Assembly (NCBI GenBank): GCA_029204225.1
Contig: CM055101.1
Coordinates: 60,589,340-60,653,339, forward strand
Length of the DNA: 64,000 bases
Direction: 5' to 3'
Source of the DNA: Diphasiastrum complanatum
Taxonomy: Eukaryota > Streptophyta > Lycopodiopsida > Lycopodiales > Lycopodiaceae
Positions 41,567 through 52,644 of the stretch are shown in pieces. How positions within the stretch are numbered: the first letter of the stretch is position 1; each line of letters opens with the position of its first letter. The notes below the pieces were generated by a model, which saw only the letters and a list, made by a program, of their open reading frames with translations, was not told where the DNA came from and searched no databases. A program made the translations under genes and the position numbers.

Positions 41567-41932
41567 TATTATGGAAGGAGCCGGGCAGAGGCCATTCTGC
41601 CCGGTAAGGATTTCCAGAAATTTTTTTAGGCGAGGCCCGGAGGGGCTGAGCCTAAATTTTTTTGGAAATCCAAACCGGGCAGAATGGCCTCTGCCCGGCC
41701 CCTTCCATTGCGTAATGGATTTTTGGACCCTTTTTAAACCAATCCTTAGCAACCACGTGGCAGGTGCAAGCAGAATCAGCACTAAATTTTTTTGAGACCA
41801 ATACGATGCTGCCACGTGATAGACGCAGGCAAAATCTGCACTAATTTTTTTTTTTTAAAAACAAATGACTATTCTGCTTTTTAATCTGTTCAGAAATGGG
41901 CAGAATAGTCACCAAAAATCCATTACGTTGAG
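41567..41932. mobile_element. MITE-like hairpin insertion in copy A
   Basis: Copy B has an empty site here (CTTAAACGTTGAGAAT at about 61674-61689); copy A has CTTAAACG then 366 bp then TTGAGAAT, with ACG at both edges. The left part (41573-41706) is a near-perfect inverted repeat with ~57-bp arms around an 18-bp loop, and each arm holds a smaller palindrome CCGGGCAGA..TCTGCCCGG. The right part (41711-41932) has exact 16-bp terminal inverted repeats, CGTAATGGATTTTTGG and its complement. It has no coding capacity and the family is unknown. Confidence 0.8.
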
Positions 41933-42548
41933 AATATCATTCTATGTGTGTGTGGCAAAATGTTGCTTCTCTGGCCTCATCCAATATTGAGGTGCTGGCT
42001 ATTCCCCAAAATATTGTGGCCCCCCCTGAAATAACTCCATGCTCAATGGCTTTTATAGAGGCATGCATGCATCTCCTTCATTTCCATTGTCACTAGCTTT
42101 TGGAGCTTTTAGGGAGCGCGAGCGCCTGCCTATGTGTGTTGCTACCTAGTACAGATTTGTGCAGAGATCCAGTCTTGCTTTTATTACATTCATAGTACTC
42201 GATTTGTTGCTCTGCATCCCAGAGACTCCAAGGATTGTCAGCCAAAAGAACATGGAGAAGCAAGGCCTGTGTTCGCAGGCTGTTTCTTTTTTCGCTCATA
42301 GCAGCAGTTGCTGCAACAACACTTGTTCAGATTTACCAACGCCTCAACCAAATGCACAAGATGCCCATGCCATATCGGTGGAGCAAGATGTCCTGCTAGC
42401 AGCGGCATTGACGTTGCTAATTCACGATCCATATTCGACGTGCATCACATCTGAAAGAGCCTCACTATCTCGCGAAAGCTCACCAAGTCTGCTGCAAGGT
42501 TCAAGATTGACCACGCGCTTTCGCCTAGAATCCAGGTCATCTCTACTT

Positions 42549-42955
42549 CACGACTTTGAAGACAGAGCCAGGGCTCGGTTAAGGAATTGTTGCATGGCTT
42601 ACGCCAATTTTTGACATGCTTGCTTGGAAGAGCGCAAGATCCTTGGTGTTGGCCGCAGCCCAAAAATGACAAGGCTTTTTATCTTCTGGTCACAACATCT
42701 GCGATATAGATACAACCGAGTCATGTACAAGCAATTCAGAGAACGAGCAGAGGAGGATGCGGCTGCAAACTACCACTACAGAATGGAATGTATGTTCAGG
42801 TTTTACTGTTATGGTCTGCTGAAAAGGTTTAGAAGGAGTATATATGAGGATTTCGAGGCTTTTCATGCCGGCTACCAAAGGAACAAGTCCTCGAAACCCT
42901 TGAAGTGCATGCCAATCTAGAGAAGCTATTAAGCTAGAGATTTCAGTTTGGGAAA
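42549..42955 (+). pseudogene. LARP1-like DM15 fragment, copy A
   Basis: LARP1 binds mRNA caps and 5'TOP messages through C-terminal DM15 repeats. The frame reads CMAYANF, TGA, HACLEERKILGVGRSPKMTRL, FIFWSQHLRYRYNRVMYKQF, EDAAANYHYRMECMFRFYCY and RSIYEDFE, matching the DM15 pattern (ERKKLG, LFRFWS.FLR, LALEDAAAKY.YGLECLFRFYSYGLE). Compared with copy B, 19 codons (through KYW) are deleted in frame, and a one-base loss before the end gives CMPI and a stop. The TGA at about 42613 is shared with copy B. It is a pseudogene, possibly a retrocopy because no intron interrupts the domain. Confidence 0.72.
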
Positions 42956-43505
42956 CAATTATATGCTATCCAAGCTGCGATCTGACAGAAAGTTAAACCA
43001 CCTAGATTCCAAAACGAGCATGCATGATTTCTGCAAGACGAAAAGCAAACAAGTCTTGCAAATTGAAGGGAGAAAGACAATAACTATCTTTTGATCTTGT
43101 ATCTCCATAACTTCTGAGACGAACCCTCAGGTGCTTTGCTACTAGAAAGTTATAAAATTTCATCATCTTTTCCACCTAAAAGCCCTCCTCGATTCTGTTA
43201 GCATGTTCTATACGACTTTGAAAATCTACAAAGCCAGGGACAAGGGTGTGACTGTGTACTTCTTAATTCATGTGCCAAGAGCATTACACTCCTAAACCTT
43301 GTGGGCGTAATTCCCTCGACTGCTACAGGGACAATATTGACGCAATTTAGGAACAAAACAATGAGAAGAATAATTGCACTAAAAGATTATGAGCATGTTG
43401 AATCTAATTTTTTAACAAAATTTATTAGTAACTTGAAGGAGATAGAAGAGTAATGCCAATGCTTTATCCTTCTTGTAACATAAGAGTTAATCATGACTAA
43501 ATACA

Positions 43506-46500
43506 TGTTGTTCTGAGTAACTACGTAAGTACAATGTGAATCTTATTACAAAGTTTGTCCGTAAGTATTCTATTGACCTAGGCTTTTCAGTACCATTCAT
43601 GGAAGGATCGTACTTGAGTCGTACTTGAGTCTTGTCTTGTGATATTTCGTTTCAAGAGCACTAATAAGACCTTTTTTGTGTGGTAGGAAGGGCCACTTTT
43701 GACGCACCATGTATGTGATATGAAGATTACCCAAAAAAGGAATCCTTTTGTGTCATATGAGGTAGACATTTTATGATACATCAAAGGTGAAAAGAAAATT
43801 GGTTTTTGTAGTTTATAGAGAGAGTGTTATAACCTTTACATTTATGATGAGAGCTGTTGACTACGATATCATGTTGTTGTCCTACTCATCACTACCACAT
43901 TATTATTGTTGGTGTATCATGACTAATTATCCAATGTCCAAAGTCAACAAGATATGAAATCTCTAATACTAGCTCATCAATGTTGTATTTATTATATCAA
44001 CCTAGGTCCAATGGTCAAGAGAGATGACTCCTCATGTAGAGTCATCTCTTCCCTATCTACTACTGGTTATGCAAAAGTACTAGTTAGTCTATTTTATACA
44101 AGAAAGTTGTCCATTTCTCTCTCTACTTTCTCTCTAATTCTTTCTTTCTCTCTACTTTTTCGTAAAATGTGAATGCTTATGCTGTAACCTTTGTTAAAAT
44201 GGATTAATAGCATGAAAATGTATAGGGCCAGTGGCAACACCAAAAAATGACACTACCGTATATCAATTGCCATTAGTATTAATCATCTCCACCTTGTGCC
44301 AGAAATCCTCTCTTTCTCCCTAGGCATGATGTTGAATGTGCCTTAACCCTGAAAAAAAGACTAACAGTCAACAAATTCTAAAAAATTGGCCAATAATAAG
44401 TGACTATGGAAATAAAAGTAGTTTCTAAACCAAACTAGAAATATAGACACTAGTAAAAACAAGCTATATACATACACATTGATGGGGCAAGGGAGATAGA
44501 AGAACGCGAACGGAGAAGAGAGTAGGAATATTGCGGAACAACTATCCTGTTACAATAAGCTACTAGATGCAAAAACAATTTGATAGAGAGCTTATGCTAA
44601 GTATAATCACAGCTTAAAGTGTTCTAGTTGCCCAACAGGACTTCAAAAATTAGTTCATACTCACAAACAAGAGTACAATCCACCGAAGAGATTAGAGATG
44701 GTTTGTGTGTGTGTGGTATTACTGGAAGTCAGATTCAATATGAAGTTTTGTTCTGAAATAGATTGCAATAGCAGTATGATATCGCGAGTCCCTCAAGCGT
44801 CAAAGACAGCCATCGTCTGATCAAAAACTGAGTAGTCACTTCATTACAAACAAGACTTCTCCTTCAAATATTTTCAATCTGAGTGATAGAAACTACTATT
44901 CCATCGGAATCCATTTATGCAACATAGATAATCTAGGTTTAAGAAATTGAAACGTTTTAACCTTAGAATTTATCTGAATTCCAAGTCTATTCACACAAGT
45001 AGTAATTTATATGACGTAACAGTCTTTCAGAATAATAACTTCATGCTGGAAAGAATCATATAAATAAGTCTGATATCTATATTCGAAAACTTACTAAGAA
45101 GTAAAAGATTACTTAAGAAAACGAGAAATAGATTTGAGGGCCTCTGATTTCGTAAATAATGAGATACCACATTGGGATCTAGATTAAACCTCAAAATTTC
45201 CCAAAATATTTCACATTTGATCGAATGGTTTCCTTCTTTCCCATATCGCGACTAGGTGCTAAAACACACCAATGATCATCAGATCTTTACAGTCCTAGAA
45301 TTTCTTTTCCAAAATTATTGATGTCCCATACCATCAGCTTTTCTTTCCATAAAACCCTTAACCACATCATTTGATATTCTAGAGATCCACTGATCATCTA
45401 GCTGTCCTATAATCCATATAGGATATTATCTCTTGTTCCCAAACACTGGAGAGTCTCATTTTTATTTGGATGATTGGCATGCCTATTAGATGGATACCAC
45501 AAATCCACATCTGATTATGTGACTTAAACAAAAGAACTAACATGGTTCCATATTACATTTTGATCTTTTTTGGTCAATGAATAAGCTTCAAATCCCCTAC
45601 TGATGCATCAAATCTAGGGACCAGCTTCTGTCAACTAACAGATTCAATGTAATCCACATCTCAAATTCTACTTCTAACATCGCAATTAATGTCCAAAACT
45701 GCGGATAACTCAATGGTTACAAAGATAACATAAATCAATTCAATTAAATGAATTTAATCCAAGAAATTAATATCCAGTATTAAGCAATTATTTATAGGAA
45801 TTACCAAAATCCTAACCGCAAAATACATTTTCCGATGACACTTACTACCTCTGATGTCCACTCTTCTTCTCTCCTTTGAATTTTCAGTTCCTGAAAATCT
45901 ATTTTAGCTAAGGTACCAAGAAGACGTAACAACATTAGTATATGCTCAAAAATTAATTATTGTAGGAAATAGTCCAAAACAATTTCATTTCTGTCCTATA
46001 CTTGGGCTGAATATCTGATATATCAAAAATCATTTACTAGTATGGGAAACAGTACTAGTCAGATCTTTTGTATATAATTCAGCATAGGATTTTACTGGAA
46101 ATGAAAACAGTTATGTAATTCCTATTACTACAAATTTTCCAATAAAATTGGAATGTTTTTTCTTTTTATTGACTGGTTGGCATTACTCCATTAATATTAA
46201 CAAAACCTATTCAAACGTAGAATATGAAATTACATGAATGGAAATCTCACCAATAGGATTTCAGTAATTCTTGAACCGTATCTTGTCAGATCTACGGTCT
46301 ACATAAAAAATGCTATTGCCACTCATTCAATCTGATCATTTCATATTGTTTGATGATTTTAATCAGATTTAACGAGTATCTTGCACAAACGTTCACTTGA
46401 TTGATTTCTAGCGATCAACATTGATTAGAAAACTATTTGACAAATAACCGATTTCAAATTTTCACCAAATTGAAATTCAACAAAAAAGAAAAAAAAAATT

Positions 46501-47122
46501 CAAATTTTGATTTTTCCCAAAAATTAAGCAATATAAATCAAAAGTATCAGTTCCTGATGAATCTACATCATACTGATTGTTTTACCAATTAACTTCATCT
46601 TGGAGTAATCAACTACTCAAGTTAATTGCGGATGATTCAGAAATCTCAAATGTCTAGATGATGAATTCAATTATACTAGTATAGCACCACATTTAGATCC
46701 TTAACCAAAACATTCATAAGTTAGTCCATAAATCTTCCACACAAAGATTTATTAACTCAGCAAGTATCTGACAAAACAATATTTGATCATATGTCTATGT
46801 TTACCGACTAGGTTAAGTGCACTAAATAACCCTAGTAACCAGGAATACACAGTAAATTCATACAAGATTAATCATGCACATATGTGAATAATCTCACTAT
46901 GACCCAGTACATAAACACATTTTTATCTGGCAGATTCTTCCAGAACCCAGATATGTTACTCACATATCTCTGAGATCTTAACTCAACTACAAAAGATTTC
47001 TATTTCTCATGAGTAAATAACATATTTGAAAAATCTCTGAGACGAATAGTATTCACTCTCAACAATTTTCCCATCCAACTTACCTCTAATCACATAATTT
47101 CTCACACTAAATCAACCCCTTG
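43506..47122. other. 3.6-kb AT-rich stretch without recognised features
   Basis: No transposon domain, RNA gene or long open frame is seen; the longest frames are 65-72 codons near 43587-44172. It could be a diverged long LTR or leader, or relict intergenic DNA. It ends abruptly at 47123, where a Copia coding fragment begins mid-codon-motif (WKSEC). Confidence 0.4.
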
Positions 47123-48297
47123 GAAGAGCGAATGTCGGAAATTTCTGGTGGAATCAAGCAAGGGGAAACCAAAGCAAGCAGGTAACATTGTCGATGAAGG
47201 TGAGATTGAAGACTCTAGCATCTTCATATTAGCATTGTCAACAAATCAAGATGATCAAGTGTGGTACATTGACTCAGGAGCCACAAGACACATGACAAGT
47301 AACAAGGATTGGTTCAGTAGCTTGAAAGAGTTGGATAATTGAACGTCGGTTTCACAAGCAAATGGTGATGTGTGCAAGATCAAGGGAATAGGCACCGTTT
47401 TCATCCAACTACTTGATGGCAAAAGCAGGACGATCAAGGAGGTACTTTATGTACCAGGTTTGAAGAAAAATCTACTTTTTGTTAGTGTCATTATTGATGA
47501 AAAGTTGAAAGTAGAATTTGCCCATGATTGTTGCTTTGTGAAGGATGTGAACCAAAAGTTCAAAGTCATTGTGGATGGTATAAGTGAGCCCAACACTAAA
47601 TTATACAGGTTGAATGCTACAATCAAGGGGCAACATGGACTTATCTCATCCATTGCCTCACAAACTGAACTGTGGCATAAGAGGCTTGGTCATTTGAACT
47701 TAGGAAGCCTCAGTTTGATGAGGAAATTGGAAATCGTGAGAGGATTGCCTACGATAGAAGACCACTTGAAGTCAATGTGCAAACATGTGTGTATGGGAAG
47801 CAACATCAAGAGAAGTTCAATAAAGGTGGTGTTGCAAGGCAAAGAACATCTTGGATTTGATCCACACAGATTTATGTGGGCCTATGAGGACTATGTCCTT
47901 GGGTAAAGCCTTCTATTTCATGACCTTTATTGATGATATGTCACGTAAGATGTGGATTTACTTCTTGAAGAAGAAATCGGATGTGTTTGACACTTTCAAG
48001 AGCTTCAAAGCATTGGTCAAAAATCAGACAGGTAAGAAGATCAAAGTTCTAAGATCAGATAGTGGAGGGGAGCTCAAGTCTAAGGACTTCAATTATCTTT
48101 GTGATCAATGTGGGATCAAAAGACAATTTATGCAAGCTCATACTCCTGCTCTCAATGGTGTAGGTGAGCGCAAGAATTGTACAATTGTGAAAAGTGCCAG
48201 ATCTATGCTAGCTGAGATGAAACTACCAAAGGATTTTTGGTCAGAAGTATGCAGTACAACAGTCTATCTTCAAAATAGAAGTCCTACCATTGCGCAT
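47123..48297 (+). pseudogene. Copia-1-family fragment: gag tail to integrase
   Basis: It starts inside the zinc knuckle (WKSECRKF), then KPKQAGNIVDEGEIEDSSIF, the protease site DSGATRHM, a TGA at about 47341, LYVPGLKKNLLFVSVI, the pre-integrase ELWHKRLGHLNLGSL, a frameshift near 47790, and integrase with MTFIDDMSRKMWIYF, LRSDSGGELKS and NGVGERKN. It is collinear with and clearly the same family as Copia-1 (minus strand, 4139-5740). It stops at about 48297 after NRSPTIA, where unrelated sequence begins. Confidence 0.87.
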
Positions 48298-48512
48298 CTA
48301 AACTCTATCCGAATCGGAACGCAGGATCGTGGTTCCTTCGCGAAAGCTTCGTGACTGCAAAATCCAAATTGCGATACACGAACCTGAACCTCATCAATGG
48401 TATCAAAGCCAAGTTAGACTCAACAATTCATGGTGTCAAAGCCATGGTTAGGTGGCCCAAGTTGTGGGACAGGTGACAGCTAGGACCCCAACCAAGTGTG
48501 GCTTGAGGGGGG
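48298..48512. other. Junction sequence with primer-site-like words and polypurine tract
   Basis: It contains ATGGTATCAAAGCCAAG at about 48398 and ATGGTGTCAAAGCCATGG at about 48432, both resembling primer binding sites, and ends with GCTTGAGGGGGG (48501-48512), a polypurine tract directly before an LTR start. It looks like the 3' end of an element whose coding part is missing. Confidence 0.5.
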
Positions 48513-48656
48513 TGTTGGAATATCAATCCACACTCTAGAGAGAACTATCAAACAGGGCAGATAGCTCAGTGGTAGAGCATCCCATCTGGTATGAGGAAGG
48601 TCATGGGTTTGAATCCTAGTCTGTCCATCCATATTATGATTTATGGATTTCTAACA
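48513..48656 (+). repeat. 144-bp LTR containing a tRNA-like sequence
   Basis: It begins TGTTGGAATATC right after a polypurine tract and ends TTTCTAACA right before the initiator-Met primer site TGGTATCAGAGCC (48657-48669). These borders define a short LTR. Exactly half of it (72 nt) is a tRNA-like cloverleaf at 48555-48626. I found no second copy of this LTR in the window, so the element is incomplete here, or this is a shared LTR between tandem copies. LTRs of 100-250 bp are typical of TRIM elements, but this one is followed by a gag gene. Confidence 0.72.
48555..48626 (+). tRNA. tRNA-like sequence (possible Pro-UGG or Thr-GGU), inside an LTR
   Basis: The acceptor stem GGGCAGA pairs with TCTGTCC (7 pairs, one G-U). 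The D arm is perfect, GCTC-AGTGGTA-GAGC. The T arm has loop TTTGAAT and a stem with one mismatch. The anticodon stem TCCCA/TGAGG has one mismatch; loop TCTGGTA gives UGG in one alignment (with C at position 33), or GGU if shifted by one base. The A box TAGCTCAGTGG and B box GGTTTGAATCC fit the Pol III consensus. No run of four T follows before 48772. A functional tRNA is doubtful; a tRNA-derived promoter is likely. Confidence 0.6.
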
Positions 48657-49570
48657 TGGTATCAGAGCCGGTCATCCTATCATATTCTGACATAGCCAAG
48701 AAGCTAGCAGATCCATGAGGCCAAGCATTCAAAGAAACAACCATCAACAAGGGAACAGACTCCAAGAAGCAATGGCTTCAATCAGCAGCATGCAGAGCAA
48801 GATCTACACAATACTTGATTCCTCAGGATCTAACTTTCTAGCCTGAAAAGTTAAGACGTCTTTGATACTCAAGGGTGAAGGACTATTCCCCTACGTGGAT
48901 GGCACAGAAGAAATGCCTATGACAACAGACAAGGAGCTACACGAATGGAGGGAGAAAACGACAAGGCGGTAGCCTTGTTATCATCTTCCATCAAAGATAG
49001 TATCACACTTGACCTAGCTACACTCTCTAAATCTAAGGAGATGTGGGATGCATTACTCACCAGATGTCAGACGAAATCAAGAAGTCAAATCATGATGCTG
49101 GAAGATCAGTTGACGAATTTGCAGTGGGATGGAAAAGACCTCACTTCTTTCGCAAGAAAGATGAAGGATTTGTTTCCGTCACTACATAACTCTAGAACAG
49201 AGAACGCGTGTCAGCTGAGAAGCAGCTCACGTACCTGTTGAGAGCCTTACCTAGATCATTCCAGACGACAAGAACCCTGCTCACGAAAGATCCCGCCATG
49301 AACCTCGAAAAGGCGATTGTCGAGATTCGAGAGGAAGTCGAGGCCAGAGAACATCTTGATCACAAAGATGGTTCTGACCAGGCCCTCTACGACAACAAAG
49401 AAAAATCAAAGAAGCAATTTAAGCCTAAGAGGGAGTCCAATGAAAGGCAGGATCGTGACCAGCAAGTAGAGGCAATAAGCAAAGGCAACTGGAAGACCAA
49501 AGGGAGGTCGAAACAACAAGGTGCAGACAAGAAGACTTGTGTGAGATGCAGAAGAGATGGACATGTTGCA
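48657..49570 (+). pseudogene. Copia-4 primer site and gag fragment
   Basis: After the primer site at 48657-48669, a gag starts at ATG 48772 (MASISSMQSKIYTILDSSGS, NFLA, then TGA where Trp is expected, KVKTSLILKGEGLF). A frameshift near 48945 leads to DKAVALLSSSIKDSITLDLA and SKEMWDALLTRCQ (UBN2), and another near 49200 to LLRALPRSFQTTRTLLTK. A knuckle start CVRCRRDGHVA appears at about 49540 and is cut off at about 49570, where a Copia-5 piece on the opposite strand begins. It carries one stop and two shifts. Confidence 0.8.
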
Positions 49571-49629
49571 CCACCAATACCTTTAGAGGAGAAAAAATGT
49601 AAATATGAATGTATGAGTTCCAATGGATA

Positions 49630-51115
49630 AGTAGTCTTTATAAAAGACTTCTGATATGGCTTTCTGTGTGACTTTGCAATGGCACAAGCCTCACAAGGTT
49701 TGAAATCTTTAGAAAGAGATTATGGAAGACCAATAGCCTTCTCCTTCTTAACCATAGAAGACATAGATGTAAAGTTAGGATGTCCCAACCTTCTATGCCA
49801 CAGCTCCTCCTTAGATAACAAAGCAACTTCACAAAGGTTTGCATTCTCATAAGAATTCAACTTAAAAATTTCACCACATAGTTCCATCAGCAAGGATCTA
49901 ATCTTTTCTCTTGATAAAACAAGTATTGGAGTTGAACTTTACATCACAACCATTATCAAGCAACTTTACCACACTAATTAAGTTCTTTGTATGTTTTGGA
50001 ATGAAAAGAACATTAGAAAGTGCAAGAACTTTTGAAGAAGCAAGCTTCAATGGAATGTTGCCAATTCCTTCTATTGGACACTCATGATCATTAGCAGTAT
50101 AAATAGATCTCTTGAGTCCTTTGAAAGGTAAGATTGAGTCAAATGACTCCTTTGAACAGCACATATGTGAAGAGGCTTCACTGTCTATGTACCAAGCTCC
50201 ATCTTTCTTGAAAGGTGATGAAGAAAAACTGGACACCATAAGTGATCCTTCTCCATCACTTGCAACAGAATCTTCTTCAATCTCTTTGGAGAGATTAGCT
50301 TGCTTGAGTTGGTTTTTCTTCTTGAAGCAATTAGAGGCATAGTGCCCCTTTTTGCCACAGAAGAAGCACTTCACTTTCTTCTTCTTGGTTTTTGACTTAG
50401 AGGGATGAGCTGTTTCATCCTCTTCACCATCTTGATCTTAGTCTTTGGCTTTGTCTTTGTTGTATGCTTGAGAGAATTGGTTCTTACTCCTTCCTTTCTG
50501 CTGCCTTTGACAAAGAGGGCTTTGTCACTTCCACCATGTTCAAGTTTGTTCATCCTGGAGAGTTTATAGCTTTGTCTAGATTCTTCAAAAATAAGAATTC
50601 CTTGGAGAATTTCTAGATTAGGTAACTCCTCCTTAATAGCAAAAGACTGAACAAGATTATCATAGTCATCTCTCAAGCCATTTAGTATGACTTGAACTAG
50701 CTCAACTTGGTTAATGGTAACACCAACACAGGAAAACTCTCTATGTAAATCATTAACTCTCAGAACATAGTTAGATGCACTCTCTTCACTTCTTTGGAAA
50801 CTTTGGAAAATCTGATTCCTAAGAGTGAGTATTCTAGAAGTATTCTTTGCTTCATAGATGGTCTTTAGTGCATCTCAAGCTTCTTTGGCTGTAGTGCAAG
50901 ATCCTATCTCTCTCAAAATTTAATTAGATACATTCATCTTAATGAAATGTAGAGCCATTCTAGCTCTCTTCTTATATTTAGGAATTTCAACCAAGCACAA
51001 TATCCATAACATCTTGGAGTATCAAAACAGACTCCATTCTTAACTTCCAAATTGAGTAATTAGAAGTGTTTAGTCTTTCACTGGCTTCTAGAAGATATCC
51101 TCCCTGAGATGCCAT
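49630..51115 (-). pseudogene. Copia-5 gag, knuckle, protease and pre-integrase
   Basis: The ATG at about 51114 opens MASQGGYLLEASERLNTSNY, then SIWKLRMESVLILQDV. Broken frames continue to LVQSFAIKEELPNLEILQGI and the Lys-rich linker (50371-50676), then the zinc knuckle CFFCGKKGHYASNC and the protease site YIDSEASSHM, where the Gly of DSG is Glu. The flap and LFIPKHTKNLISVVKLLDNG are normal. Below 49897 a pre-integrase remnant is barely readable. Integrase and reverse transcriptase are absent. Confidence 0.8.
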
Positions 51116-51875
51116 TATAATAAAGACTTCTTAGTTATTGGATTGAGATATGTTTGAGCTTGTTCCTATCAGACTTAGAGTTGCTGCTCTCTTTCACTAT
51201 AGGTATTTTCAAGGTTGAACTACCTTCCTATGTGAAACACTTGCAACTATATTTGAGATGAATCTCAAATATTCCACAAGACAAGTTATCTAGATCAGAC
51301 ACAAAAAGTGGTTTGAGACACTTTGGCTGGTTTGAATCCTACTTTTGGCACGTGTGAAATGCTTCAAAAGAAAACACTATTGACACTCAGAAGGCTCAAA
51401 TACTTCAAACTCAGTCTTGATCTATAGTTTCTTGTGTTGGATGTTCAAAACAATGGATTCAGAACAAAGTATAATTGAATCAAATCAAAAAGCTGTCACT
51501 CGGATTTTGGACCTATCCCTATCCTCTTTAAGAGCTTATAACTCTTGCTAGACACATCAGATTGATTTGGTTTCAATTTCTATAAAAAGTACAGATCAAA
51601 TGCTTTCCATCAGGCTGTAAGACTACTATCTTTGGATCTATAAGTAAGGAGAACAAAGGGATTGAAAATCTCTGATTTTCACATGTGCGGAATTCTAGAA
51701 TTCCGTACTACCTCAATTCAGGTCTAAAAATTCAGTTCAAGTCCGATTTGATCCAAATACGCTTCAGAGAAAAGGTTAGAAAAAGTGCAAAACTGTTTTT
51801 TTGCTTGATTTAGCTCTCAGTTTCTTGTACAATCAGAGTTGTTAGCATGCAAAGCTTAATGAGGCTCTGATACCA
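51116..51875 (-). other. Copia-5 leader and primer binding site
   Basis: The plus-strand GGCTCTGATACCA at 51863-51875 is the complement of the initiator-Met primer site. It borders the LTR starting at 51876. The leader is non-coding. Confidence 0.7.
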
Positions 51876-52600
51876 TGACAAAATTTCCAAAATTCACACG
51901 TGTGGGGAATGTCCACAAGAGTGATTGATCTTAATTAAGCTTTGTGATTGGCACTATAACCTGATTCTAGATTGATCAACAAGATCTAGTTCAGAAGAAA
52001 TGGCTAATTCACAATCTAGCATGCTAATCAACAAAATATAATAGCAATGAATCAAAGAATGAATAAAAGTACAAGATTTCAATGTATGAGCATTAGTCTC
52101 AACACGAGTTAGAGAGAGAAAGCTAGAGAGATAACAAGCAAAATTAGTTTAGATCCAAAATGGATAGCTACAAAACTTTGGTTCTTCATCATTGATTGTG
52201 TGGAGAGCTACACATATTTATGGAGATTGAGGTAGCTCGAGGTAGAACCACATCCATCCATTCAAAAATGACATCTAAAGTGACATCTAGAGTCTATGTG
52301 ACATTTGTCACTTGTCATGCATGAAATCCTACCAACTTTCTACAAGTATCTAGTTCTAACTAGAAATGTCCAAATCATCATGAATGTGTCCATTACACTT
52401 TGTGCATGGATCACTTACAATTAATGCATGTGAATTGCCACGAGTTTCTACAAGCATAATCATGCTAATTCTATGTCTACAAACTATATGCAAGTTGCAT
52501 TTATCAAACTAGATAATACATAACCATGTAGCTCGAGTTCTATGTAGGCCAAACTTGGCATTTTGCATTAATGAGCTACATACTTGCATGGTACAACATT
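51876..52600 (-). repeat. Copia-5 5' LTR region (outer end uncertain)
   Basis: It starts with plus-strand TGACAAAATTTCC at the primer site. A minus-strand CATAAATATG (about 52204-52216) could serve as TATA box. Its outer end probably lies before 52645, where a plus-strand Copia integrase piece begins; GTACAACA at about 52590 is a candidate. Confidence 0.5.
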
Positions 52601-52644
52601 TGTAGCAAGCCAAGAAATCAATATGGATTGTTTTTCAATTTTAA

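Noticed and set aside
48398-48415. A further primer binding site defining another LTR (ATGGTATCAAAGCC)
   Set aside because: No repeat pair or TG..CA segment can be matched to it; noted only as a remnant.
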